64,000 nucleotides of DNA from Clostridiales bacterium (GCA_022787165.1 JALFVL010000007.1:62001-126000); one strand, 5' to 3'. Positions 1 through 7,873 are shown, numbered from the stretch's first letter. Notes: a model not told the origin generated them from the sequence alone. A program made the numbers and translations.

Positions 1-1
1 G

Positions 2-862
2 CTGCCGCTGGCGCGCGCCTGCGAATGCGCGCAGCGCTTTTTCGGCGTGCGCACGCTCGGCGTCAGCGCGACGGCGGAGCAGACCAAACGGCGTCTGGCG
101 CTCTATCTGGGCCTGGCGGAGGACAACGTGCGCATTACCTGCGCGGGCCTGCCGGACTTTGCCTGGGTGACGCAGCTGCGCGACACGGCGCGCGGCGTCG
201 ATCTGATCCCCCGCTGCATGGAGGAGATGAAGCGCGACAGCCGCGAGGAGCTCAGCGCGCAGTATATCGACTGGTACGGCGCGATTCCAGCGGGCGACCG
301 CGTCACGCAGAATGAATTTCTCGCGGATACCGACCTGAGTCCGCGTCGCACGGTGCTGCCCTCCTCGGGCGTCGGTCTGGCGGATTACGAGCTGCGCAAG
401 CGCAGCCTCGCGCTGCTGACCGTGCATGGCCCGATGCGCCCGGAGGGCCTCAAGGCCTGGGATCAGATCCGCCGCAGCGGCCTGACGAGCGTGCGGCCCG
501 TGGAGATTCTGCGCGCGTTGTGGGGCGAGGGCGAATGCCGGGTACAGAGCTTGGCGATGCCCTGCGACGGCGCGCTTGTCTGCGTGACGGAGGGGCGTTT
601 TGTCGAGGGACCTGCGCAGATCGATGCCTCCGGCGCGCAGGGCTACGCCGTCGAGGTGCCCGTCGAGCTGGAGGATGTGCTCGAGCAGCTCAGCCTGTGC
701 AACCTGCTCTACGCGGAGGCCGGCGCGACCGGCAGCCGCAACGCGCTGCGCGAGGCACTTGAATGCGATCCCGCGCTCGCCGGTGTCGATTTGCTCTATA
801 CAGAGGGCGTGCTTTCTGATATGATGGAGGGGCAAAGGGAACGGCTCAAGCGGTTCTTTTGA
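2..862 (+). CDS. GH4-like (alpha-glucosidase/6-phospho-glycosidase family) protein, 5' truncated
   Basis: The frame is open from the first bases of the window, so the N-terminal Rossmann half lies outside. The remaining part has the general layout of glycoside hydrolase family 4 enzymes, which use NAD and a metal ion: a TRA-like segment (ARACECA), a G-V-S-A stretch where the family has G-x-C-H, then AGLPDFAW where it has AG-x-NH-x-W, then GVDLIPR, and a C-terminus reading ALREALECDPAL like the family's ALLADP segment. The metal-ligand Cys and His of canonical GH4 enzymes appear to be replaced here (Ser and Asp). It may therefore be a divergent or non-catalytic family member. Assignment is by pattern only. 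No neighbour on the left is visible. Confidence 0.55.
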   Translation: MPLARACECAQRFFGVRTLGVSATAEQTKRRLALYLGLAEDNVRITCAGLPDFAWVTQLRDTARGVDLIPRCMEEMKRDSREELSAQYIDWYGAIPAGDRVTQNEFLADTDLSPRRTVLPSSGVGLADYELRKRSLALLTVHGPMRPEGLKAWDQIRRSGLTSVRPVEILRALWGEGECRVQSLAMPCDGALVCVTEGRFVEGPAQIDASGAQGYAVEVPVELEDVLEQLSLCNLLYAEAGATGSRNALREALECDPALAGVDLLYTEGVLSDMMEGQRERLKRFF

Positions 863-941
863 CAGTCTATCACGCCGAGCGCCAAACCGGCGAAGCCTGA
901 CGGGATGAAAGAATTTGCTCTGCTTCGATACAACCCCGGGT

Positions 942-1063
942 GCAGGGGCGCACCCCTGCTCGTTTCAAGGGGGTGGGGGAGTCCAGAGGGTGGAGGGGGG
1001 AAATCGAAATCCCCCCTCCGCTCTCTGGCCCGCGGAGCGCGTTCCCCCTGCTGCAAAGCAGGG
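942..1063. other. Intergenic stretch with three tight hairpins
   Basis: The 228-bp gap between the GH4-like gene and the methyltransferase gene holds three perfect inverted repeats: 942-959 (7-bp arms, CGCA loop), 992-1019 (9-bp G/C arms, 10-nt loop) and 1046-1063 (7-bp arms, GCAA loop), the last followed by an A-rich stretch before the next ribosome binding site. None has a clear T-run on the plus strand. They could stabilise or weakly terminate the upstream transcript. The sequence does not match repeat families A or B described elsewhere. Confidence 0.5.
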
Positions 1064-1090
1064 CAATAAAACGATAAATGAGGATACAAG

Positions 1091-1960
1091 ATGTTTTTAG
1101 CAGACAAGTGGCAGGACTATGAGGTGCTCGACTGCGGCGGCGGTGAAAAGCTGGAGCGCTGGGGCGACGTCTATCTTCGCCGCCCCGATCCGCAGGCGAT
1201 CTGGCCGGCGCGCGACCCGTCGCTCTGGCGCAAGGCGCAGGCGCATTACCATCGCAGCGAGAAGGGCGGCGGCTCGTGGGAATTCTTCACGAAGCTGCCC
1301 GAGCGCTGGGTGATCGGCTATCGCGATCTCAAATTCTACGTCCGGCCGACGGGCTTCAAGCACACGGGCCTCTTCCCGGAGCAGGCCGTCAACTGGGACT
1401 GGATGAGCGGCCTCGTGCGCGAGCGGAGGGCCCAGGGGCGCGAGGTACGCGTGCTCAATCTGTTTGCCTATACGGGCGGCGCGACGATGGCCTGCGCGAT
1501 GGCCGGGGCGCAGGTCTGCCATTGCGACGCGGCGAAGGGGATGATGCAGTGGGCGCGGGAAAACCGCGAGCTCTGCCGCGTGCCGGAGGACAGGACGCGC
1601 TGGATTCTTGACGACGCGCTCAAGTTCGTCAGCCGCGAGGCGCGCCGGGGGCACTTCTACGACGGCATCCTGATGGACCCGCCCTCCTATGGGCGTGGCC
1701 CGGGCGGCGAGGTTTGGAAGCTCGAAAACGAGCTCTACGGCCTGGTCAAGGCGGCCTCGGAGGCGCTCTCGGACGATCCGCTGTTCTTCCTGATCAACGG
1801 ATATACGACGGGCTTTCAGGCGAGCGTGCTGGGCAACATGATCGACATGTGCGTCACCCCGCGCTTCGGCGGCCGGATGACGGCCGATGAGGTCGGCCTG
1901 CCCGTGACGGCGGGCGGCGTACTGCCTTGCGGCGCAAGCGGTCGGTGGGAACGAATATAA
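1091..1960 (+). CDS. Class I SAM-dependent methyltransferase (COG1092/RlmI-like)
   Basis: A 289-aa protein with the S-adenosylmethionine-binding motif VLNLFAYTGGAT at about 121-132 and the catalytic-loop motif DPPSYGRG at about 196-203. This combination is typical of RNA cytosine-C5 methyltransferases of the COG1092 group, such as RlmI. The N-terminal 100 residues lack an obvious PUA domain but carry a conserved-looking FTKLPERW segment. The start is an ATG after a purine-rich GAGGATAC site. The target RNA cannot be read from the sequence. The stop codon is followed immediately by a family A repeat. Confidence 0.8.
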   Translation: MFLADKWQDYEVLDCGGGEKLERWGDVYLRRPDPQAIWPARDPSLWRKAQAHYHRSEKGGGSWEFFTKLPERWVIGYRDLKFYVRPTGFKHTGLFPEQAVNWDWMSGLVRERRAQGREVRVLNLFAYTGGATMACAMAGAQVCHCDAAKGMMQWARENRELCRVPEDRTRWILDDALKFVSREARRGHFYDGILMDPPSYGRGPGGEVWKLENELYGLVKAASEALSDDPLFFLINGYTTGFQASVLGNMIDMCVTPRFGGRMTADEVGLPVTAGGVLPCGASGRWERI

Positions 1961-2112
1961 GCGCGAAGCGAACATGGGGTCAAGGGGCGAAGTCCCTTGG
2001 CAGGTTTGGGCGGCAGCCCAACGTATCCTGAAAAATCAAAGAAAAGGCCGTCTCAGAGCAGAATGCGATTGAAACGGGTTTGATTCGCAAAGAAAAGATT
2101 CAGACACAAATC
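1961..2112 (+). repeat. Family A multi-hairpin element, copy A1
   Basis: Begins directly after the TAA of the methyltransferase gene. It shares with the other copies the GCGAAGCGAA head, a variable hairpin (CAAGGG/CCCTTG arms), the constant block TTTGGGCGGCAGCCCAACG with a GGGC/GCCC stem, and the tail TCAGAGCAGA...CGATTGAAACGGG. The inner stem of hairpin 3 is degenerate in this copy. Sense orientation relative to the upstream gene. Confidence 0.8.
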
Positions 2113-2140
2113 GGTGCAACGAGATAAAGGAGCGGCAGCT

Positions 2141-2851
2141 TTGGAATATCACGGCGTTCAAATCCTCTATGAGGACAATCACCTGCTGGTCGTCGTCAAG
2201 CCGCCGAACATGCCCACGCAGGCGGATGCCTCCGGCGACCCCGACCTGCACAGCCTGATGAAGGCGTATATCGCCGAGGCCTACCACAAGCCCGGCGCGG
2301 TCTACCTGGGGCTTGTACACAGGCTCGACAGGCCGGTCGGCGGGCTGGTCGTGCTGGCGAGGACGAGCAAGGCGGCGGACAGGCTCAGCGCGCAGGTGCG
2401 CGAAAAGACGCTCGCGCGGCAGTATGTCGCCGCTGTGCGCGGCGAGGCTCCGGCGGAGGGAGAGCTGTGCGACTGGCTGCTCAAGGATGAGCGAACGAAT
2501 ACCGTGCGCGTCGTGAGGGCGGGCACGCCGGGCGCGAAGGACGCGAGACTGCGCTTTGCCTGCGTCGCGCAGGCGGAGGGGCTCTCACTGCTGCGCGTGA
2601 AGCTCTACACCGGGCGCTCCCATCAGATCCGCGTGCAGCTGTCCCATGCCGGCATGCCGATCTGGGGCGACGCGCGCTATGGCGGCGGAAGGCCCGGCGA
2701 GCAAATCGCGCTCTGGGGCGCGCATCTGGGGCTTGAGCATCCGACGAAGAAGGAGCTGCTCGAATTGAGCGCCCCGCCGCCCGCGGATGCGGCGCCCTGG
2801 CGGGCGTTTTCCGCGGCGCAATGGGCACAGGAGGCTGCCTGCCGCCTGTAA
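2141..2851 (+). CDS. RluA-family RNA pseudouridine synthase
   Basis: Isomerises uridine to pseudouridine in structured RNA, probably rRNA. The signature VHRLDRPVGGLVV is at about 59-71, with the catalytic Asp in HRLD, and the RSHQIRVQLSHAG motif follows near 170. The frame is open to a GTG at 2114, but an AAAGGAG site at 2126-2132 sits eight bases before a TTG at 2141. That start gives the family-typical N-terminus (LEYHGVQILYEDNH), so I prefer it; length is then 236 aa. There is no S4 domain, as in the shorter RluA members. Which uridine it modifies cannot be decided here. Confidence 0.85.
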   Translation: MEYHGVQILYEDNHLLVVVKPPNMPTQADASGDPDLHSLMKAYIAEAYHKPGAVYLGLVHRLDRPVGGLVVLARTSKAADRLSAQVREKTLARQYVAAVRGEAPAEGELCDWLLKDERTNTVRVVRAGTPGAKDARLRFACVAQAEGLSLLRVKLYTGRSHQIRVQLSHAGMPIWGDARYGGGRPGEQIALWGAHLGLEHPTKKELLELSAPPPADAAPWRAFSAAQWAQEAACRL

Positions 2852-2965
2852 TTCTTTGCCCGGGCGGGAAGAAAACGGCGCAGCCCATCGTCTCTTTAAG
2901 GAACGCGTGCGCCTGTGGGCGCCCAAATCAGTATCGAACACACACACGATCTCGGGAGGATGTTC

Positions 2966-4876
2966 ATGAAAAGATGGCTGGCTTTGCTGCTCACCCTTCT
3001 GCTGCTGGCGATGGGCGCGTGCGCCTTTGCCGACGAGCGGGCGGACGCCTTGCTGGCGGTGGCCGTCAGCGAGCTGGGCTACTCCGCCACGAAGGGCGGC
3101 TACAGCAAATACGGCGAGTGGGGCGGCAGCGCCTACGGCGAGTGGTGCTCGGAGTTTGTCTCCTGGTGCGTCAGCCGCGCGGATGAGGTTTACGGCCTGT
3201 CGATGCTCGGCAAGGCGTATCCGATGCAGACCTCCTGTGACGAGGGCGCGGCCTGGTTTGCGGAGCAGGGGCGCTACGTCGCCGTGAGCGGCACGCTCAA
3301 AAACGCGGGGGAGCAGTTTTACCTGAGCGACGGCGTGCGCGTTGCCGACAGGCCCTATGTGCCCCAGCCGGGCGACCTGATCTACATCGAGTGGTATAAA
3401 TACAACCGGCTCGACCATGTGGGCATCGTCGAATTTGTGACGCAGGAGGCGGACGGCAGCTACACCGTCCACACCATCGAGGGCAACAACCACATCCTCG
3501 GCCCGACGCCGAGCGTTGTCGCGCGCTACAGCTACAAGCTCGACGACCCATCCATCCGCGGCTACGGCATCCTGCGGGAGGGCCTGGTCGGCACGGCGCT
3601 CAAGACGGGCTCCTCCGGAGAGGCGGTCGTCGCCTATCAGCAGCGGCTCAAGGAGCTGGGCTATTACGACGGAGACTGCGCCGGAAAATTCGGCAAGGCG
3701 ACGGCCACCGCGACGATGGCCTATCAGAAGGACAAGGGCCTGCCGCAGACGGGTGAGGCCGATGCCGCGACGCTTCAGGCGCTCGAGGCGGACGCGGCGG
3801 CGCGCGCGCTGGCCGCGGAGATGGCCGCGCAGGCAAAAGCGCAGGCGGCGGCTGCACAGATGATCGAGGACGCGAAGGAGGCTATCGCGTCCTCTTGGTT
3901 TGGGGAGTTTGATCCGCTTGACGAGGAGGCCGCCTGGGCGCGGCTGACGGCGGAAATCACCGTGCTCAACGTTGGCAGCAATGAAAAGGTCTACCTCTCC
4001 GACGGACCGAACGGCTCGCGCAAGACGACGGACGCGCACAGGGGCTTCTTCTACGGCGAATCGGTTGCCGTGCGCGTGCTGGACGAGCAGGACGGCTGGT
4101 CGCTGATCGAAGCCTATAACGATTGCGATGAGCTGGAATCCGGCTGGGTGCGCCCGGGGCGGCTGAAGACCGTCACGCCAAACCAGGAATACGGCATCAT
4201 TGTGGACAAGATGACCCAGCGGCTCTACCTTTATAAGGAGGGCAAGCTGCTCACGACGCTGCTCATCTCCACCGGCACGACCTCGGGCGTCAACGAGGAT
4301 TACAACGAGACGGCCTCCGGCGAGTTTTTGCTGTGCAGCGCGACGGGCGGCTTCTGGGCGGGAAACCTCTGGTGTGACCAGGCGATCCGCTTCAACGGCG
4401 GCGACCTGCTGCACCTGGTTCCGGCTGTCGCGTCGCCGGATCTGACGCAAAAGGACTATGCCCTCTGCGAGAGCGCGCTGGGCTCAAGGGCCTCACATGG
4501 CTGCATTCGTGTGCAGCGCGTGGCCAACGCGGATGGCTATAATCACCAGTGGATCTGGGACAACCTGCGCAACAAGAAGAACATCAAGATCATCGTCTGG
4601 GACGACGACGGGCGAAAGCTGACGGAGACGGAGGCGGATGCTCCCGTGTATTACAATCCCACCGGCGGCGTCAAATACCACACGGACGCGCGCTGTCCCA
4701 GCGTGCGCAGCACCTATCTGCCGCTGACGGAGATCGCCTATGGCGACCTGAGCAGTTACCCTTACACGAAGCTGATGCCCTGCGGCACCTGCGGCGCGCC
4801 GGAGCGGCCGGAGACGGTCAAGGCATGGAACGATGCGATCGACCAGGCCTACGCGGAGCTGGGGCTGACGCCGTAA
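2966..4876 (+). CDS. Secreted CHAP - peptidoglycan-binding - L,D-transpeptidase (YkuD) fusion
   Basis: A 636-aa exported cell-wall enzyme. A signal peptide (MKRWLALLLTLLLLAMGACA) is followed by a CHAP amidase/endopeptidase domain (about 25-205; Cys61 in EWCSEF, His151 in LDHVGI), a PG_binding_1 repeat (about 212-275), an Ala-rich helix (276-310), an SH3-like segment (330-400) and a YkuD L,D-transpeptidase domain (about 408-545; SHGCIRV with Cys513). The C-terminus holds a YHTDARCPS...PCGTCG cysteine motif seen in other exported proteins. The chosen ATG follows GGGAGG by six bases; an earlier in-frame start would bury the signal peptide. One protein thus joins a peptidoglycan-cutting domain to a cross-linking domain. 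Confidence 0.88.
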   Translation: MKRWLALLLTLLLLAMGACAFADERADALLAVAVSELGYSATKGGYSKYGEWGGSAYGEWCSEFVSWCVSRADEVYGLSMLGKAYPMQTSCDEGAAWFAEQGRYVAVSGTLKNAGEQFYLSDGVRVADRPYVPQPGDLIYIEWYKYNRLDHVGIVEFVTQEADGSYTVHTIEGNNHILGPTPSVVARYSYKLDDPSIRGYGILREGLVGTALKTGSSGEAVVAYQQRLKELGYYDGDCAGKFGKATATATMAYQKDKGLPQTGEADAATLQALEADAAARALAAEMAAQAKAQAAAAQMIEDAKEAIASSWFGEFDPLDEEAAWARLTAEITVLNVGSNEKVYLSDGPNGSRKTTDAHRGFFYGESVAVRVLDEQDGWSLIEAYNDCDELESGWVRPGRLKTVTPNQEYGIIVDKMTQRLYLYKEGKLLTTLLISTGTTSGVNEDYNETASGEFLLCSATGGFWAGNLWCDQAIRFNGGDLLHLVPAVASPDLTQKDYALCESALGSRASHGCIRVQRVANADGYNHQWIWDNLRNKKNIKIIVWDDDGRKLTETEADAPVYYNPTGGVKYHTDARCPSVRSTYLPLTEIAYGDLSSYPYTKLMPCGTCGAPERPETVKAWNDAIDQAYAELGLTP

Positions 4877-4915
4877 AACCAAGAAATACAAAAGTGACAA
4901 GGAGAAACACCGTAC

Positions 4916-5503
4916 ATGAACCGGCATCTTCAGATTCCCGGCGTAGGCATGCGCAACATCAAGACCGCGCTCGCGACGGCCTTCTGCGCGTTGGCCTACT
5001 ATTACATCGGCCGCAGCCCGGCGTTTGCCTGCATCGGCGCGATCTTCGGCATGGGTTCCGATCTTCACGACGCGCAGAAGAACGGCGGCAACCGCCTCTT
5101 CGGGACGCTGATCGGCGGCCTGCTGGGCATTGTCCTCTTTCGCATCTACCTGATCTTCGTGCCGCAGGGCGGGCATTCGCTGCTGCTGGTGCCGCTGATG
5201 TTCATCGGTACGGTGCTGCTGATCGTGCTCTGCCAGATGTTTTGGGTCGGCGGCGTGCAGCCCGGCGGCGTTGTGCTCTGCATTCTGCTGTTCAACACGC
5301 CGGTTGACACCTATGTCAGCTACGCGATGAACCGCATCCTCGACACCGCTGTGGGCGTGCTTGTCGCGCTGTTTGTCAGCTATGTTTTCCCGCGCGGGTG
5401 GATGCAGCTGTGGCCGCAGCGGCTTGAGAGCTGGCGGCGGCATGCGCGCGAGGCCTGGCTGCATACCCATGACAGGCATCTCAGGCACCGCCCCCGCTTC
5501 TGA
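4916..5503 (+). CDS. ArAE/FUSC-like integral membrane protein (PF06081 type)
   Basis: A 195-aa protein with about four or five hydrophobic segments. It begins with the arrangement GMRNIKTALATAFCALAYYYIG seen at the N-terminus of aromatic-acid-exporter family 1 (formerly DUF939) proteins. The ATG follows AAGGAG, 39 bases after the L,D-transpeptidase gene, so it is probably co-transcribed with it. Many family members carry a C-terminal cytoplasmic domain; here only a short basic tail (HTHDRHLRHRPRF) remains. The substrate is unknown. A bidirectional hairpin terminator follows. Confidence 0.7.
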   Translation: MNRHLQIPGVGMRNIKTALATAFCALAYYYIGRSPAFACIGAIFGMGSDLHDAQKNGGNRLFGTLIGGLLGIVLFRIYLIFVPQGGHSLLLVPLMFIGTVLLIVLCQMFWVGGVQPGGVVLCILLFNTPVDTYVSYAMNRILDTAVGVLVALFVSYVFPRGWMQLWPQRLESWRRHAREAWLHTHDRHLRHRPRF

Positions 5504-5521
5504 GCGGATCACAACAAAAGA

Positions 5522-5555
5522 CGCGCTCCACCGGACAGTCTGTCTGTGGAGCGCG
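5522..5555. terminator. Bidirectional hairpin terminator
   Basis: Perfect 10-bp arms CGCGCTCCAC/GTGGAGCGCG at 5522-5531 and 5546-5555, with T-rich sequence on both exits (AATGTTTTGT on plus, TCTTTTGTTG on minus). It sits between the convergent ArAE-like gene and the minus-strand 100-aa gene. Confidence 0.75.
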
Positions 5556-5560
5556 AATGT

Positions 5561-5594
5561 TTTGTCGGAAATGCAGCCGGCATCATGCCGGTCA
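5561..5594 (-). repeat. Family B element, partial copy
   Basis: Read on the minus strand, the sequence starts at the TGA stop of the 100-aa gene and continues with the ACCGGCATGATGCCGG hairpin and TTCCGACAAAA of family B, then breaks off into the terminator. About 34 bp of the roughly 95-bp unit are present. Confidence 0.65.
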
Positions 5595-5894
5595 GGCGGT
5601 TTTGAGCGCTTCTCCCGCAAGTGGAAAGACGTCCGTCCCGCTGCACAGGGAGAGGCTGATCTGCTCGGGGCTGAGCCAGCCATGCGCCTTGAAGGGCAGG
5701 AAGAGGCAACTCATGTTGAGCGAGCCGGAGAGATGCAGCGTACCGTCTGCCTGAATGGTGCCGGACAGGGGAGACCGGGAATCCGGCGTATCGAGCGAAC
5801 CGTGACAGACGCCGTGATACACCTCAAGGGTCAGAACGGCGGGATATTTGCGCTGGGCCATGTCAATGGCAATGTCGTAGGAGAACTCGAACAT
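5592..5894 (-). CDS. Hypothetical protein, 100 aa
   Basis: Starts at ATG 5894 after an AAAGGGG site and ends at a TGA that overlaps a family B repeat fragment. The protein is short, soluble-looking and probably beta-rich (alternating TLEVYHG, SGTIQADGTLHLSGSL, ISLSLCSG). It has no signal peptide and I recognise no family. The pattern resembles small beta-sandwich domains but does not prove one. Its own promoter at 5934-5962 suggests it is a real single-gene unit. A much longer frame extends upstream on the same strand but lies opposite the M19 dipeptidase gene and is not real. Confidence 0.6.
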   Translation of the reverse strand: MFEFSYDIAIDMAQRKYPAVLTLEVYHGVCHGSLDTPDSRSPLSGTIQADGTLHLSGSLNMSCLFLPFKAHGWLSPEQISLSLCSGTDVFPLAGEALKTA

Positions 5895-5933
5895 CAGGCT
5901 TGCACCCCTTTCCCAATTCGTGGTCTTATATTT

Positions 5934-5962
5934 ACTATAACATAAGATGATCCAATTGAAAA
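5934..5962 (-). promoter_or_regulatory. Promoter of the 100-aa gene
   Basis: On the minus strand, TTTTCA (5957-5962), a 17-bp spacer and TATAGT (5934-5939) preceded by TG at the extended -10 position, in AT-rich DNA. Confidence 0.5.
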
Positions 5963-6026
5963 GGAAAAATTGAAAAAGAAAGCGTTTTTTTATGCAGTTT
6001 TGACGATGCGTCGGAGGAGCTTGCGC

Positions 6027-6055
6027 TTGATTTTGAAGGTTGGTTGAGGTATACT
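6027..6055 (+). promoter_or_regulatory. Promoter of the M19 dipeptidase gene
   Basis: TTGATT (6027-6032), 17-bp spacer, TATACT (6050-6055). The predicted transcript start near 6062 rules out the upstream ATG at 6060 and supports the start at 6102. Confidence 0.7.
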
Positions 6056-6101
6056 GATCATGCTTGCCAAGGAGCACCATGAAAAACGGAGGGACAGGAC
6101 G

Positions 6102-7007
6102 ATGATCATCTGCGATACGCATTGCGATACGCTGTACATGCGCGCGCTCCAGCCTGGGGAAACGCCGTGTGTGACGATGGAGAATATGAAGCGGGGCGGC
6201 ATGAGCCTGCAGACCTGTACGCTCTTCGCGGGTACCCGGGGCATGAGCGACCATCCGTATGACAAGGCGATGGCCGAATATGCCGCGTTTGAGCGCCTCG
6301 CGGCCGAAGAGGGATGGACGCGCGTGGATTCTCCGCTGGAGGCGGAGGAGGGCAGTGTCAAGATCCTGCTGAGCATCGAGGGCGGCGAGATCTTCGAGGG
6401 CAGCGTCGAGCGCGTGCGGGAGTTTTATGACCGCGGTATCCGCATGGCGGCGCTGACCTGGAACAACGAAAACGAGATCGGACACTCCGCCAAGAGCGGC
6501 TCGAAGGAGGGCATCAAGCCTCGCGGCTGGGAGATTCTGCGCGAGATGGCGTCCCTGAGGATGGCGGCAGACACCAGCCACCTCAACGAGGCGGGCTTTT
6601 GGGACCTGATCGACCGGCACAGCCAGCCTCCCATGGCGTCCCATTCCTGTGCGAAGGCGCTCTGCCCGCATTTCCGCAACCTGAGCGACGAGCAGATTCG
6701 CGCGATGGCCGCGCGCGGCGGCTGGATTGGCGTCAACTTCTATCCGCGCTTCCTGCGGGAGGACGGCAAGGCCAGCGTCCGGGATATCGCCGACCATATC
6801 GACCACATGTGCCAGCTCGGTGCGCAGAAAAACGTCGGCTTCGGCAGCGACTTTGATGGCATCGAGTATACGCCGGTCGACTGCGCGAGCCCGGCAGATA
6901 TTCCGGCGATCCTGGAGGAGCTGCGCCGCCGCGGCTATGGCGAAGCGGATATTGCGGCTATCGCCGGGGGCAACTTCCTCGATTATTACCGCCGGCTGGG
7001 GTGGTAA
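6102..7007 (+). CDS. Membrane dipeptidase (peptidase family M19)
   Basis: A 301-aa zinc-dependent dipeptidase of the renal-dipeptidase family, which hydrolyses a wide range of dipeptides including L,D- and D-containing ones. The metal ligands are visible in order: DTHCDT (His7/Asp9), SIEGGE (Glu93), DTSH (His160) and ASHSC (His181), followed by GSDFDG at about 249-254. The start at ATG 6102 follows GGAGGG by eight bases and lies downstream of a good promoter. No signal peptide is seen, so it probably acts in the cytoplasm. Monocistronic: a strong terminator follows. Confidence 0.92.
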   Translation: MIICDTHCDTLYMRALQPGETPCVTMENMKRGGMSLQTCTLFAGTRGMSDHPYDKAMAEYAAFERLAAEEGWTRVDSPLEAEEGSVKILLSIEGGEIFEGSVERVREFYDRGIRMAALTWNNENEIGHSAKSGSKEGIKPRGWEILREMASLRMAADTSHLNEAGFWDLIDRHSQPPMASHSCAKALCPHFRNLSDEQIRAMAARGGWIGVNFYPRFLREDGKASVRDIADHIDHMCQLGAQKNVGFGSDFDGIEYTPVDCASPADIPAILEELRRRGYGEADIAAIAGGNFLDYYRRLGW

Positions 7008-7023
7008 GACAAATAGGGATAAA

Positions 7024-7067
7024 AACGCGCGCCGCATGGCCCTGCTCGGGGCTGTGCGGCGCGCGTT
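7024..7067. terminator. Bidirectional terminator between dipeptidase and XRE genes
   Basis: Perfect 13-bp arms at 7024-7036 and 7055-7067 (AACGCGCGCCGCA and its complement), followed on plus by GGCGTTTTCT and preceded by an A-run that gives a T-run on minus. Confidence 0.85.
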
Positions 7068-7107
7068 GGCGTTTTCTGTCAAAGCGGTAGAAATAGAGAA
7101 CGGTGTC

Positions 7108-7473
7108 TCAGCCGTTTTGCTTGTCGCTCTCCGCGACGGCCTGGCAGAGCGTCAGCATCAGCTGGCGCGCCTTGGGCGAGCAACCAGTGGCCAGCTGGGC
7201 GATGGACTGACCGAGCGCCTGCGCGCCGCTCCCCGGCGCAAAATCGAAGGCTTCATCCATGATGCAGCCGTTGAGCAGGGAGGCCGTGCTGACCTCCAGC
7301 ACGCTCGCGATGTGCGCGAGCTGCTCAAGCGAGGCCGGGCGTTCGCCGCGCTCCAGACGTCCGAAGTGGAGCTGAGAGATTTTGAGCCTTTCCGCCGTCT
7401 GCTCCTGCGTCAGATTGGCATCGAGCCTCGCGCTGCGGATATTGCGCCCGATGGTCTTGTAGGATACCCGCAT
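7108..7473 (-). CDS. XRE-family helix-turn-helix regulator
   Basis: A 121-aa protein with an N-terminal Cro/C1-type helix-turn-helix (about residues 5-60: IGRNIRSARLDANLTQEQTA then LKISQLHFGRLERGERPAS), the typical fold of small XRE repressors. The C-terminal half (ALGQSIAQLATGCSPKARQL) is probably for dimer formation. The ATG at 7473 follows GGAGGGG by seven bases. An inverted repeat AGGAA-N3-TTCCT at 7527-7539 lies upstream and may be its own operator. The targets are unknown. Confidence 0.85.
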   Translation of the reverse strand: MRVSYKTIGRNIRSARLDANLTQEQTAERLKISQLHFGRLERGERPASLEQLAHIASVLEVSTASLLNGCIMDEAFDFAPGSGAQALGQSIAQLATGCSPKARQLMLTLCQAVAESDKQNG

Positions 7474-7526
7474 AGGAAATCCCCTCCACAATCAACTTTC
7501 CCTCATCATATCCTAAAAAAGGCCAA

Positions 7527-7539
7527 AGGAACATTTCCT
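7527..7539. promoter_or_regulatory. Short palindrome upstream of the XRE gene (candidate operator)
   Basis: AGGAA-CAT-TTCCT, perfect 5-bp arms, next to AT-rich TATAAT-like DNA at 7539-7544. Position and size suit an XRE dimer site, but this is inference. Confidence 0.35.
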
Positions 7540-7597
7540 ATAATATATGATCAATCCAAATATGATAGAATTCGGCAAAAAACCGAAGGATGAAAAA

Positions 7598-7624
7598 GCG
7601 CGGCGGAGAGACTTTCCGCCGCGC
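7598..7624 (-). terminator. Terminator of the DUF1540 gene
   Basis: On the minus strand, arms GCGCGGCGGA/TCCGCCGCGC (7615-7624 and 7598-7607) with a 7-nt loop, then CTTTTTCATC. Confidence 0.8.
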
Positions 7625-7629
7625 CGCGC

Positions 7630-7791
7630 TCATTTGTGGCAGCCGCACTCGTAGGAGCCGCACATGCTCTCGTCGCACTTGCCGGAATGGCAGTCGCAGT
7701 TCGGGCGCACGTTGATGGCATCCAGGCGGCAGGTGTTCCTGTCGCTGTGATGGCGGCAGGTTTCCACAGAGCAATGGATGGTCTGGTTCAT
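7630..7791 (-). CDS. DUF1540 domain small Cys-rich protein, 53 aa
   Basis: Read directly from the sequence: starts MNQTIHCSVETCRHH and ends SMCGSYECGCHK. Nine cysteines lie in 53 residues, with the C-x4-C ... C-x4-I-x-V pattern (CSVETC, CRLDAINV) of DUF1540, a domain found in small clostridial proteins, often linked to spores. The cysteine spacing suggests metal binding; no function is established. The ATG at 7791 follows GGAGGG by eight bases and a clear terminator follows the stop, so it is a complete monocistronic gene. Confidence 0.85.
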   Translation of the reverse strand: MNQTIHCSVETCRHHSDRNTCRLDAINVRPNCDCHSGKCDESMCGSYECGCHK

Positions 7792-7873
7792 GATGATTTC
7801 CCTCCGTCCACAAAATTTCTGAGTCCGGGCTCAGCGCTATTGTGTCCGAAGGCGGGAAGAATATGCGCGAGAC

